A DNA stretch of 39,784 nt from Caulobacteraceae bacterium (GCA_003164925.1 PLRV01000054.1:19382-59165); one strand, 5' to 3'; counted from the first letter of the stretch, positions 8,071 to 15,790 are shown. Program-made: numbers and translations. Notes: a model not told the origin generated them from the letters alone.

Positions 8071-8571
8071 TTAAGCGGTCTGGCAGATGTCTGCCCATTT
8101 TTGGACCGTCAGCGGTCCCTCGACGGATTGGAACATGAGGCAAGCGGGCGCATCAGCGTGGAAACGGTAGGCGGATCCGCGGGGCAGCAGGCCTTGATGG
8201 CCACGGCCCAGCACCAGGCGGCCCATCTTGCGGCCGTCGGGATCGCCGTCGATGGCGCGCGCTCCCTGGCTGTCGGCCGGGGCATGGCGGGACGGATCGT
8301 CCAGTTTGACGAGATGGACCTCGACTTGGCCGTCCATGCACAGGACGAACTCGTCGTGGGCGCAGGTCGACCAGCCGGATGTCCCTTCGGCGCGGGCGAT
8401 CTCGATGACATATTCGAAGTTCTTGGCCACCGCGACCCGTTCGTACGGCGCGGAGGTGTTGGCGACTTCGAAGATATTGGAAAAAACGTAGTTCTTCGGG
8501 TTGTCATCGATGAGGATCACGCCGCCTTTGTCATAGTCCTGCAGCGATCCGAAACGCGTCTGGTATTTCAT
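8071..8571 (-). CDS. hqdA: Hydroquinone 1,2-dioxygenase, small subunit
   Basis: A 166-residue cupin-like protein (about 18 kDa). It begins MKYQTRFGSLQDYDKGGVILIDDNPKNYVFSNIFEVANTSAPYERVAVAKN and carries HDEFVLCMDGQVEVHLVKLDD and GHQGLLPRGSAYRFHADAP, typical cupin beta-barrel strands. It is the usual partner of the large subunit encoded next to it. The start at 8571 has a strong ribosome-binding site (AAGGAGGGAGAAGGAAC before ATG on the minus strand). It is the first structural gene after araC on the same strand, 193 bases downstream of it. The gap carries a short palindrome (8598-8611). Confidence 0.85.
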   Translation of the reverse strand: MKYQTRFGSLQDYDKGGVILIDDNPKNYVFSNIFEVANTSAPYERVAVAKNFEYVIEIARAEGTSGWSTCAHDEFVLCMDGQVEVHLVKLDDPSRHAPADSQGARAIDGDPDGRKMGRLVLGRGHQGLLPRGSAYRFHADAPACLMFQSVEGPLTVQKWADICQTA

Positions 8572-8597
8572 GTTCCTTCTCCCTCCTTTATCTGTAC

Positions 8598-8611
8598 GTC
8601 CGTTCGCGGAC
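8598..8611. promoter_or_regulatory. Palindrome GTCCG-TTCG-CGGAC before hqdA
   Basis: A perfect inverted repeat of 5-bp arms with a 4-base spacer, ending 27 bases before the hqdA ATG. The arms are those of the IclR-like operator found in the right part of the window, but the spacer is 4 instead of 5, so it may be a variant site, an AraC site or chance. The rest of 8572-8764 shows no other clear signal. Confidence 0.4.
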
Positions 8612-8764
8612 TGGGGGCTAGCGCAGCCGAGTTCAGCGCGGATCAGCGTCGCCGCCGCCGCCTATCTTGGGAGGGGATATTGACGCAGGGCCGCGCGACG
8701 GTCCTGCACGATGGGACCGCGCTTCTGCACGATCCGAGCGGGACGGGACGCAAATTACTCAGTT

Positions 8765-9679
8765 CTAAACGGCGCGCCGGAAACCAGCCGGGGTCATGCC
8801 GGTGAAGCGGCGGAACACCCCGGTCAGGTGTTCCTGGTGGGCGAAGCCGCAGACCAGCGCTACCTCGACGATCGGCATGGCGCCCTGCAGCAGGCGCTTG
8901 GCGCGCTCGACGCGCAGCTGCATCAGGCGCTGGTGCGGCGGAATGCCGACGGCGAGCTTGAACCGCCGGGCGAAATGGGTCGGGCTGAGGCCGCAAGCGA
9001 ACGCCATCTCCGGCAAGCTGATCGAGCGGTCGAGATTGGCCTCCATGAAATCCGTCGCCGTGCGCAATTGCTGGGCCGTCAGCCCGCCCCGCGCCGTCTC
9101 GCCGCGTGTTGAGGCGGGGCCGTGCTCACGCAGCAGGCGAGCGGCCAACGCTCGGGAAAGGTAGTCTGCATAGACGCCGGCCGCGTCGTCGCCGGCGACA
9201 AGCGCGTCGCGCACCCCCAGCGCCAGGCGTTCGGCAAGCAGGTCCGGTTCGCCCAGGCTCGGAAGGATGTCGGCGCGGCCGCTGTTGATGCCGAGGTCCT
9301 CGGCGACTTCCTGGACCAACTCGCGGCGCAGATAGATGTGCAGGCTGTCGAGCTCGCCTTCGAGCTGAACGCCGAAGTTGGCGCCGCCCGGCAGGATGAA
9401 GAGGCCGCCCGGCGGCACTATTCGGCGCTCCTCATGTGTGCCCAGACGTCGGCGTACGCCAACCGGTCCGTCGAGGTGCAAAACGATCAGGTGGTCCTGA
9501 ACCGCGTCGAAATCGGCATCGTAAGGCTGTTCGCGCTGCAATGAGGCGTAGATCGAGGTCCAGCCCAGATCATCGCTCCGGGCGATGATGCGGTGCTCGG
9601 GACGTTGGAGAATACCGTGAGTTTCCGCGACCCTGAAGGGTCGATCATGTGACAGCATCTCAGACATGTCTGCGATCAT
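8765..9679 (-). CDS. AraC-family transcriptional regulator
   Basis: A 304-residue protein with an N-terminal cupin-type effector domain (HLIVLHLDGPVGV, PPGGLFILPGGANFGVQL) and a C-terminal double helix-turn-helix of AraC/XylS type from about residue 200. LPEMAFACGLSPTHFARRFK is the first HTH and IVEVALVCGFAHQEHLTGVFRRFTGMTPAGFRR the second. It is the only regulator within the hydroquinone module and lies just upstream of hqdA on the same strand, so control of the hqd genes and probably of the hydroxyquinol genes is likely. Other in-frame ATGs lie at 9667 and 9658, so the start is uncertain by about 7 residues. A ligand cannot be predicted. Confidence 0.9.
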   Translation of the reverse strand: MIADMSEMLSHDRPFRVAETHGILQRPEHRIIARSDDLGWTSIYASLQREQPYDADFDAVQDHLIVLHLDGPVGVRRRLGTHEERRIVPPGGLFILPGGANFGVQLEGELDSLHIYLRRELVQEVAEDLGINSGRADILPSLGEPDLLAERLALGVRDALVAGDDAAGVYADYLSRALAARLLREHGPASTRGETARGGLTAQQLRTATDFMEANLDRSISLPEMAFACGLSPTHFARRFKLAVGIPPHQRLMQLRVERAKRLLQGAMPIVEVALVCGFAHQEHLTGVFRRFTGMTPAGFRRAV

Positions 9680-9700
9680 CGCGCATCTTAGCGCAGGAAT

Positions 9701-9723
9701 ACAATATTGTCGCCATTGTCGCC
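9701..9723 (-). promoter_or_regulatory. Tandem GGCGACAAT repeat and palindrome upstream of araC
   Basis: On the minus strand the sequence reads GGCGACAAT twice in direct repeat, the second copy running into the palindrome ACAATATTGT (9701-9710). It begins 22 bases before the araC ATG, in the short gap between the hydroxyquinol dioxygenase stop (9812) and araC. It could be part of the araC promoter or an autoregulatory site. No protein can be assigned. Confidence 0.35.
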
Positions 9724-9811
9724 GAATGGGGCATCGGGCCGTGGTCGAGGCGACGAGATCGATGTTCTGTCCGCCCTGCGAACATCTGTGGCAGGTATGG
9801 CGCGGCCTTGT

Positions 9812-10672
9812 CTAGATCCCGTCGAGCACGAAGGCGTGCTGGAGTGAGCGCCAAGGCCGGTCCAGGGTCCTGCCGTTGGGCGCCTGACCGGGGGGATGGC
9901 GCGGAAAGTCGCAAATGAGCGTGTCCTTCACGCCGAACACCGCGTCGGAGTCGAGATAGGCGCTGCCCCGCACAAACAGATGAGTCACCAGGGCGCTGTG
10001 ACCTTGCGCGCTGATCCTGAAATGCAGGTGGGCCGGGCGCCAGGGATGTCGCCCCGTCGCTTTCAGCATCTGACCGACCGGACCATCGTCGGGAATGGGA
10101 TAGGCGGTCGGCAGGATGGACCAGAACCGCACCTTGCCATCCGGGCCGGATGTCAGCCGGGCGCGCAGGAAATGTTCAGCGAGGTCTGGTTGTTGAACGT
10201 CGTAGAAGCCGTCGGAATCGCACTGCCAGACGTCGACGCTGGCGCCGGCGATCGGCTGGCCCTGCAGATCGCTGATCGTCACATCGACGTACAGCGGCTC
10301 GCCCGCCACTCCCCCCGAAATGTCCGCCCCGTCGGGAGCCGTGGGCGCGGTGTCCACGAAGAAGGGCCCCAGCACGGTGGATTCGGTCGCGCCTCCGGCC
10401 TGGCGGTGATTGATCGCGTCCACCAGCATCGACACGCCGAGCGTATCCGATAGCAAGATGAACTCCTGTCGCGACCCGCTGCACATGCGTCCAACATCGG
10501 TCAGGAAACCAATCGCGCTCAGCCATTCGTCGAAGGTGGGCTCGACCTCCTGCACGAAGGCGTGCAGCGACCGGGTGAGATGGGTGACGATGGCCTTCAG
10601 ACGCGGATCGGGCGTTTGGGCGAACCGATCGATGACGGCCTGGGTGATAGCGGACTCTTCGGGGCGGATCAT
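9812..10672 (-). CDS. Intradiol dioxygenase, probable hydroxyquinol 1,2-dioxygenase
   Basis: A 286-residue protein with an N-terminal dimerisation helix domain (residues 1-95) and the intradiol catalytic domain. The non-haem Fe(III) ligands are visible as Y157 (DSDGFYDVQ), Y191 (PTAYPIPDDGP), H215 and H217 (RPAHLHF). The length fits hydroxyquinol and catechol 1,2-dioxygenases. The enzyme cleaves 1,2,4-trihydroxybenzene to maleylacetate. Its ATG overlaps the stop of the maleylacetate reductase gene (10669-10672), and that pairing is the main reason to prefer hydroxyquinol over catechol as substrate. It gives the window a second entry into maleylacetate besides the hydroquinone dioxygenase branch. 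Confidence 0.9.
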   Translation of the reverse strand: MIRPEESAITQAVIDRFAQTPDPRLKAIVTHLTRSLHAFVQEVEPTFDEWLSAIGFLTDVGRMCSGSRQEFILLSDTLGVSMLVDAINHRQAGGATESTVLGPFFVDTAPTAPDGADISGGVAGEPLYVDVTISDLQGQPIAGASVDVWQCDSDGFYDVQQPDLAEHFLRARLTSGPDGKVRFWSILPTAYPIPDDGPVGQMLKATGRHPWRPAHLHFRISAQGHSALVTHLFVRGSAYLDSDAVFGVKDTLICDFPRHPPGQAPNGRTLDRPWRSLQHAFVLDGI

Positions 10673-11736
10673 GGGGCGTTCTCCGGCCGGACGCCCGCGT
10701 ACGCGTTTTCGAGCAGGCGACGTAGCCGGCCCGCTTCAAGTGGTTCGGGGTTCCAATAGGGCGCGCTGAGCACCAGATCGACGGCCCGATCGATGCCGTC
10801 CGCCGGCATGCCCAGCGACGCCAGCGACGCTGGAGCCTTCAGCGACCGGGCCAGGTCGAACAGGCCGCCCGGCGCATCCGACGCGCCGATTGCGCGGGCG
10901 ATCCGCTCCATGGCCTCGGGCGCCGCGGCGGCGTTGTAGGCCATCGCGTGCGGCAGCACGACCGTGTGGGTCTCGGCATGCGGCAGGTTGAACGCACCGC
11001 CCAGCACGTGACAGAGCTTATGATGCAAGGACATGCCCACCGAGCCTAATGTCGTCCCACAGGCCCATGCCCCGTAGAGCGCATCCGAGCGCGCATTGCG
11101 GTCGGCGGGATCGGCGACGATGGCGGGCAAGGCCTGGGCGAGCGCCCGCAGCCCGTCCTCGGCGATCATCGTGATCACCGGATTGGCTTCCCGCGCATAA
11201 AGACCTTCGGCGGCGTGGGCCATGGCGTTCATCGCCGAGGTGACCGTCATTGCGGGCGGCAGAGTCAGGGTCAGGTCGACGTCGTAGAGGATGACCTCGG
11301 GCAGGACCTTGAGCGTTCTCTGGGTGGTCTTCACGCCATTTTGGGTTTCGCCGAGGATCGGCGTGGCTTCGGAGCCGGCATAGGTCGTCGGAATCGCGAT
11401 CTGGGGAAGATCGGTGCGCAGGGCGATGGCCTTGCCAAGACCGATGGTCGATCCGCCGCCCAAGGCCACCAGGCAATCGGCTTGCAGACCCGAAGCGACT
11501 CGCATCGCGTCATCCGTGACGTCGACGGGCGTATGCATCGTCGCTCCGCAAAACACGCCCGCCGCGAGATCGCCGAGCATGGTTTTCAGCGCCTCGGCGC
11601 TGTCGGCCTGTTGCGGCGTCGACAGGAGCAGGGCGCGCCGACAGCCAAGCGCGGCGATTTCCGCGCCCAGCTGCGAGAGCGTGCCAAAGCCAAACGTCAC
11701 CTTGGCGGGAAGGGCGACATAGGAGAACGACTGCAT
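10669..11736 (-). CDS. Maleylacetate reductase (iron-containing alcohol dehydrogenase family)
   Basis: A 355-residue protein of the Fe-ADH superfamily. It begins MQSFSYVALPAKVTFGFGTLSQLGAEI, typical of maleylacetate reductases, with the nucleotide-binding ALGGGSTIGLGKAIAL, IPTTYAGSEATPILGET, and SMLHHKLCHVLGG-like metal region (MSLHHKLCHVLGGAFNLPHAETHTVVLPHA). It reduces maleylacetate to 3-oxoadipate with NAD(P)H in the cytosol. It is the first gene of a two-gene unit with the hydroxyquinol dioxygenase, translationally coupled by a 4-base overlap. Product flow continues to the thiolase gene upstream at 12060 once a CoA-transferase has acted. Confidence 0.92.
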   Translation of the reverse strand: MQSFSYVALPAKVTFGFGTLSQLGAEIAALGCRRALLLSTPQQADSAEALKTMLGDLAAGVFCGATMHTPVDVTDDAMRVASGLQADCLVALGGGSTIGLGKAIALRTDLPQIAIPTTYAGSEATPILGETQNGVKTTQRTLKVLPEVILYDVDLTLTLPPAMTVTSAMNAMAHAAEGLYAREANPVITMIAEDGLRALAQALPAIVADPADRNARSDALYGAWACGTTLGSVGMSLHHKLCHVLGGAFNLPHAETHTVVLPHAMAYNAAAAPEAMERIARAIGASDAPGGLFDLARSLKAPASLASLGMPADGIDRAVDLVLSAPYWNPEPLEAGRLRRLLENAYAGVRPENAP

Positions 11737-12059
11737 CAGGATGATCCGATTATGCGACGACGAGTCCGTGCGCCAGGGTCAGCAAGACCCCGGTGCGCCC
11801 CTTTGTTTCCAGATTCCGCAGGCTTGATTTCCAGCTCGAGCGTGGCCGTCATCAGCGCCTCCCTGGCGATTACGCCGTCTTTTTCGTATCGCGGCCGGCC
11901 TGACGACGAAAGCGTCGGGCGCGGGCGTGACCGGGAGCTTCCGAACGGTTTTGGAAGCCCGGTCCCGTATGGGCGTTGGCGTCAGCCTATGTCCTGCAGG
12001 ATGCGGCGGCGCCTTTTGCACAATTCCCGCGCTCCGCTCCATTTCAGCCGCCGGGGGCG
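11737..12059. other. Gene-free gap before maleylacetate reductase
   Basis: No credible coding region was seen in these 323 bases; the open frames here have shadow-like composition. It should hold the promoter of the reductase/dioxygenase unit. One inverted repeat is visible, GCTTCC (11937-11942) and GGAAGC (11953-11958) with a 10-base spacer. No copy of the GTNCG-N5-CGGAC motif was found in it. Confidence 0.5.
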
Positions 12060-13259
12060 CTAAACCCGTTCGAACGCCAGCGCGGCGCCCTGGCCGACCC
12101 CGATGCACATGGTCGCCAAGCCGCGGCGCCCGCCTGTCGCCTCGAGCTGGTGTAGGGCGGTTAGAACAAGGCGCGCGCCGGAGGCTCCGAGAGGGTGGCC
12201 CAGGGCGATCGCGCCTCCATTGGGGTTGAGGTGAGGGGCCTCGTCCGGCACGCCTAAGGCGCGGGCCACGGCCAGCGCCTGGGCCGCGAAGGCTTCGTTC
12301 AATTCGATTACGTCGAAGGCGTCGATGGCCAGGCCGAGGCGGGCGAGGAGCTTCTGCACGGCTGGTATCGGCCCCACGCCCATCACGCGGGGCGCGACCC
12401 CGGCCGCGGCATAGCCAAGGACGCGCGCGCGCGGCGTCAGTCCATGAAGTCGCACAGCCGCCTCGCTGGCGAGGATCAGGGCGGCGGCGCCGTCATTGAC
12501 CCCTGAGGCGTTGCCGGCGGTGACGGTCCCGTCCGCGCGCACGACGGGTTTCAGGCGGGCCAGAGCGTCCAGGCTGGTGTCGCGCGGATGCTCGTCGTCG
12601 CTGCAAAGGTGTGACTCGCCCTTGACCTTGAACTCGACCGGCGTGATCTCGGCCTTGAAGAAGCCCGCTTCGATCGCGCGGCGCGCGCGCTGCTGGCTGC
12701 GGAGGGCGAAGGCGTCCTGGTCGGCGCGGCTCACGCCGTAGGCGTCGGCGACGTTCTCGGCGGTCTCCGGCATGGAGTCGACGCCGTAGAGGGCTTTCAT
12801 CTTGGGATTGACGAAGCGCCAGCCGATGGTCGTGTCCTCCAGCTTGGCCGACCTGGAGAACGCCGTTTCGGCCTTGCCCATCACGAACGGCGCGCGGCTC
12901 ATGCTCTCCACCCCGCCGGCCAAGACCAGTTCGGCCTCGCCCGCCTTGATCGACCGCGCGCCAAGGGCCAAGGCTTCCAGTCCCGAAGCGCACAGGCGAT
13001 TGACCGTGACCCCCGACACCGTCTCTGGCAGGCCCGCCAGAAGCAGGGCCATGCGCGCCACATTGCGGTTATCTTCGCCGGCCTGGTTGGCGCAGCCTAG
13101 GATCACCTCGTCGATCTGCGCCGGATCGAGGTTGGGGTTGCGGCCGGCGAGGGTCTGGAGCGGGATCGCGGCCAAATCGTCGGCGCGCACCGACGAAAGC
13201 GCGCCGCCGTAGCGGCCGAAAGGGGTGCGGGTTCCATCGCACAAAAAGGCCTGGGGCAT
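12060..13259 (-). CDS. pcaF: 3-oxoadipyl-CoA thiolase
   Basis: A 399-residue thiolase II of standard length. The acyl-accepting cysteine is C90 in NRLCASGLEAL, the catalytic histidine is in GHPLGASGARL, and the second cysteine is in TMCIGVGQGAAL near residue 385. The opening CDGTRTPFGRYGGALSSVRADDLAAIPL is characteristic of PcaF/PaaJ 3-oxoadipyl-CoA thiolases. It splits 3-oxoadipyl-CoA into succinyl-CoA and acetyl-CoA. The gene is divergent from the region-(c) cluster, and the 356-bp space contains an inverted repeat (13302-13321) and an IclR-like site (13430-13444), so it may be shared by both modules. Confidence 0.92.
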   Translation of the reverse strand: MPQAFLCDGTRTPFGRYGGALSSVRADDLAAIPLQTLAGRNPNLDPAQIDEVILGCANQAGEDNRNVARMALLLAGLPETVSGVTVNRLCASGLEALALGARSIKAGEAELVLAGGVESMSRAPFVMGKAETAFSRSAKLEDTTIGWRFVNPKMKALYGVDSMPETAENVADAYGVSRADQDAFALRSQQRARRAIEAGFFKAEITPVEFKVKGESHLCSDDEHPRDTSLDALARLKPVVRADGTVTAGNASGVNDGAAALILASEAAVRLHGLTPRARVLGYAAAGVAPRVMGVGPIPAVQKLLARLGLAIDAFDVIELNEAFAAQALAVARALGVPDEAPHLNPNGGAIALGHPLGASGARLVLTALHQLEATGGRRGLATMCIGVGQGAALAFERV

Positions 13260-13301
13260 GGCAAGGCGTCCTCGTCATTAAATTATCGCGCGCGGGACGG
13301 C

Positions 13302-13321
13302 GTTTCGAAGTGATCCGAAAC
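13302..13321. promoter_or_regulatory. Inverted repeat upstream of the thiolase gene
   Basis: GTTTCG (13302-13307) and CGAAAC (13316-13321) separated by 8 bases, 42 bases before the thiolase ATG on the minus strand. The position and symmetry suit an operator. The rest of the 13260-13616 gap holds the 13430 site and a GANTC repeat, and no gene. Confidence 0.45.
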
Positions 13322-13429
13322 GTGGCCTTAGGCGCCGAAATCGATGGTGCTTTAGCCTAATTTTCCAAAGAGGGAAGCCGCGCGCCCTGGGCGTACGCTC
13401 GGCGGCGCCCCCCAAAGCGCGCCCATTTC

Positions 13430-13444
13430 GTTCGCCATGCGGAC
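13430..13444. promoter_or_regulatory. IclR-like operator, site 1
   Basis: GTTCGCCATGCGGAC, an exact match to the core GTNCG-N5-CGGAC. It lies between the divergent thiolase gene (171 bases) and the carboxymuconolactone-decarboxylase-like gene (172 bases). The distance to the latter is unusually long because a ~100-bp palindromic repeat lies in between. Confidence 0.7.
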
Positions 13445-13473
13445 AAGCGCTGCGCCGACGGCGGCGAGCCATG

Positions 13474-13575
13474 CTAGAACAGGTTGCGTTTCCACGGAAT
13501 CGCAGCCTGCTCTAAACCTTTGTTTGGGAGCGCATTTTATCCGAAAACCGGTTCCCACTTTTCGGAACGCGCTCC
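13474..13575. repeat. Double-hairpin intergenic repeat with GANTC site
   Basis: The first hairpin has arms AGAACAGGTTGCG and CGCAGCCTGCTCT with GAATC at 13497-13501. The second has outer arms GAGCGC and GCGCTC and an inner part of the form CCGAAAACCGGTTCCC then ACTTTTCGG. I recognise this as an intergenic repeat type common in alphaproteobacteria. It separates operator site 1 from the gene at 13617. Confidence 0.7.
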
Positions 13576-13616
13576 AAGCGCTTCAAGGCTGCAACCGTCA
13601 GAGAGAAGTCCCAACC

Positions 13617-14186
13617 ATGACTCTTGTCCATCAGCCCAGGATCGCGTCGGTGACATCGGAAGCGATGACCGAGGCGCAAAGATCGGTCGCCGCCGTCGTG
13701 GCGGCCGGACCCCGCGGTGGCGTGCGCGGGCCGTTCGCCGTCCTGCTGCACAGCCCTCAGGCGTTCGACGCCGCTCAGCGCCTCGGCGCCTATTTGCGGT
13801 TCGAAAGCGCGCTGCGGGCGGATCTTCGCGAGCTGGCTGTCCTGGTGACGGCGCGATTCTGGAAGCAGCCCTACGAATGGCGCGCTCATGCGCCCCTGGC
13901 CGAACAAGCGGGAGTCGATCCGCTAGCCATCGACGCCCTGGCGCATGGGCGCGAGCCCGCCACGCTGTCGGCGGATCAGGCTCTGGTCTGGCGATTTTGC
14001 GCGCAGCTTCACGCCAAGACCAAGGTCGATGATGCGGTCTTCGCGGCCGTGCAGGCGTTGATCGGCGAGGCCGGCGTCATCGATCTATGCGTGGTCTGTG
14101 GCTACTACGCCATGCTCGCCATGGTCATCAACGTGGCTCAAAACCCCCCCGGCGACGGCGCGCTTCCCTTCGAGCAGGAGCCCTAG
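13617..14186 (+). CDS. Carboxymuconolactone-decarboxylase/AhpD-like protein
   Basis: About 189 residues from the ATG at 13617; in-frame codons further upstream fall in the palindromic repeat, so I reject them. The all-helical CMD/AhpD-like fold is indicated by GPFAVLLHSPQAFDAAQRLGAYLRFESALRADLRELAVLVTARFWKQPYEWRAHAPLAEQAGV and by LCVVCGYYAMLAMVINV near the C-terminus. There is no CxxC pair, so a peroxidase role like AhpD is unlikely. A decarboxylase or isomerase role on a ring-cleavage product is possible but unproven. It is the first of three genes of this family in the window. The stop TAG falls in the CTAG beginning a 77-bp palindrome. Confidence 0.82.
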   Translation: MTLVHQPRIASVTSEAMTEAQRSVAAVVAAGPRGGVRGPFAVLLHSPQAFDAAQRLGAYLRFESALRADLRELAVLVTARFWKQPYEWRAHAPLAEQAGVDPLAIDALAHGREPATLSADQALVWRFCAQLHAKTKVDDAVFAAVQALIGEAGVIDLCVVCGYYAMLAMVINVAQNPPGDGALPFEQEP

Positions 14187-14259
14187 TGTGGCGATTCAGA
14201 AATTCGCCTGAGGCTTGTGGAGAGCGCGGAGCGAATTTCTGAATCTCAAGCCACGCTAG
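14183..14259. repeat. 77-bp palindromic element, copy A
   Basis: It begins and ends in CTAG. The left arm is CTAGTGTGGC then GATTCAGAAATTCGC; the right arm is GCGAATTTCTGAATC, TCAAG, then CCACGCTAG. It contains GATTC and GAATC. The stop codon of the preceding gene is the TAG of the left CTAG. The element could fold as a terminator-like hairpin or be a small non-autonomous mobile element. Confidence 0.8.
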
Positions 14260-14271
14260 AAATGTATGATT

Positions 14272-14348
14272 CTAGTGTGCTTTTTGGATCTGAAGTTCGC
14301 GCCTCGGTCTACCCAAAGCGCCGGCGAACTTCAGATCCAGCACACTAG
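14272..14348. repeat. 77-bp palindromic element, copy B
   Basis: Same length and same CTAG ends as copy A, 12 bases after it. Its arms are CTAGTGTGC, then GGATCTGAAGTTCGC, and the reverse complement GCGAACTTCAGATCC, then GCACACTAG. The core differs from copy A by several substitutions that occur in both arms and so preserve pairing. Confidence 0.8.
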
Positions 14349-14379
14349 CGCCGCCCCGCGGCGGGCAAACCGCCGGAGG

Positions 14380-14394
14380 GTACGCAGAGCGGAC
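14380..14394. promoter_or_regulatory. IclR-like operator, site 2
   Basis: GTACGCAGAGCGGAC, an exact core match, 119 bases before the ATG of the flavin monooxygenase gene at 14514. Apart from the two 77-bp palindromes, the 14187-14513 gap contains no other feature that I can support. Confidence 0.65.
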
Positions 14395-14513
14395 GGGCGG
14401 CGCCTGTTCCTTGTCATGGAAGGTCCGCAGCGGCGAGATCGGGGAGAACTCTTCAGCACCATGAAGAGCCATTGCCAGCGCCTCGGACGGCGCGAAACGC
14501 GAGCGAACAACCG

Positions 14514-15788
14514 ATGACAATCGCCCTAGAAACGCGCGCGCCCAATGCGCAAGTGGTGCTGCCGCAGCCCGAACCGGGGCTCACGCCTGAGCAGATCATT
14601 CAACGCGCTGTGGATCTGCGCCCCCTCCTGCGCGCCGATCAGGCGGAGACCGAGGAGCGTGGAGCCTACTCCCCGGAAATGCACGAGCGCTTCAAGCAGG
14701 CGGGCTTCTATCGGATTTTGCAGCCGAAGATGTTCGGCGGCTACGAGTTCGACCTTACGGTCTTCTCGAAGGTCATGGTCGAGATCGCCCGGGGGTGTCC
14801 GGGCACGGGCTGGTGCCTGACCCTGGCTTCAGGGCACGTCCTCAATGTCGCGGCGCTCTTTTCGCAACCGGCGCAGGCGAAGATCTTCGGAAGCGATGGG
14901 CATTTCGCCGCGCCGGCGCGCGGCATCCCTCAGGGCGTCGCCAAGCCGGTCGAGGGCGGCTGGCTCATCGACGGCGTCTGGGACTATTGCTCGGGCGTGC
15001 CCTATTCGACCCACGCCCTCGTCAGCGTTCGCATGGAGGGGGGCGCCGACGGCGGGCCGCCCCAGATCGGCGCGGCCATCGTGCCTCGGGCCGACTGGGA
15101 AATGCTCGACAACTGGGGCGATTTCATCGGCATGCGCGCCAGTGGGTCTAACAGCATACGGATCAAAAACGCATTCATCGCGGATGAATTCCTCGCTCGG
15201 CAAAATGTCTTCGACATGAAGATCGGGGATCTGCCGGGCTACAAGGTGCACGGCAATCCGCTCTATGCGGGCCGCATGTTCGGGTTCTTCCAGACCGAGA
15301 TCACTTCGATCATGGTCGGATTGGGATACGCCGCCGTGGACGAGTTCGAGAACATCATCGTGGCCAAGCAGAACTCCCCGGTCCCGGCCGGGCCGAACGC
15401 CAGCCTTGATGACTACCATCGCGCTCATGGCCTGGCGATGGGCCGGCTGGAGGCGGCCGCTCAAGCTTTGGACGGCGGCGCGCGCAGCTACGAAGCCTAT
15501 TGTCGTCGCGGCGTTCAGGATGTCCGGCTCTATACGGAGTCCGACGACATGCTGATCCAGGCGGGATTGCAACAGGCCGCCCGGCTGGCGTTCGAAGCGG
15601 TGGACCTGCTCTATTGCGCGGCGGGAACCAGTATCTCGGCCAAGAACGGCACCCGCATGCAGAGGTATTTCCGCGACGTCTCCATGGCACGCACCAATCC
15701 AGGATTGCAGTACGAACGTTCGGCCGCGCGGATTTCGGTCAACAGCCTCAGCGATCGTGGCGTGATTAAGCGCCCGGCCCGGGCCTGA
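14514..15788 (+). CDS. Group-D flavin-dependent monooxygenase (acyl-CoA dehydrogenase fold), oxygenase component A
   Basis: About 424 residues from the ATG at 14514. It has the acyl-CoA-dehydrogenase fold of two-component flavin monooxygenases such as C2-HpaH and HsaA. GAYSPEMHERFKQAGFYRILQPKMFGGYEFDL is the N-terminal helical domain, ARGCPGTGWCLTLASGH the flavin-site region, and DGVWDYCSGVPYSTH and NWGDFIGMRASGSNSIRI the beta domain. AAGTSISAKNGTRMQRYFRDVSMARTN is the C-terminal type-2 helix bundle. Such enzymes use reduced flavin from a separate reductase to hydroxylate phenols. No catalytic base for acyl-CoA dehydrogenation is apparent. The nearest candidate reductase is encoded at 34209. 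A second, related oxygenase is at 28185. Confidence 0.88.
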   Translation: MTIALETRAPNAQVVLPQPEPGLTPEQIIQRAVDLRPLLRADQAETEERGAYSPEMHERFKQAGFYRILQPKMFGGYEFDLTVFSKVMVEIARGCPGTGWCLTLASGHVLNVAALFSQPAQAKIFGSDGHFAAPARGIPQGVAKPVEGGWLIDGVWDYCSGVPYSTHALVSVRMEGGADGGPPQIGAAIVPRADWEMLDNWGDFIGMRASGSNSIRIKNAFIADEFLARQNVFDMKIGDLPGYKVHGNPLYAGRMFGFFQTEITSIMVGLGYAAVDEFENIIVAKQNSPVPAGPNASLDDYHRAHGLAMGRLEAAAQALDGGARSYEAYCRRGVQDVRLYTESDDMLIQAGLQQAARLAFEAVDLLYCAAGTSISAKNGTRMQRYFRDVSMARTNPGLQYERSAARISVNSLSDRGVIKRPARA

Positions 15789-15790
15789 GC

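Noticed and set aside
9661-9672. 12-bp palindrome CAGACATGTCTG
   Set aside because: It lies at the very start of the araC coding frame and overlaps an in-frame ATG; short palindromes like this are expected by chance, and no second copy was seen.
11779-12108. Minus-strand frame of 109 codons upstream of maleylacetate reductase
   Set aside because: It runs into the end of the thiolase gene, is rich in Arg/Pro/Ala and shows no ribosome-binding site or domain.
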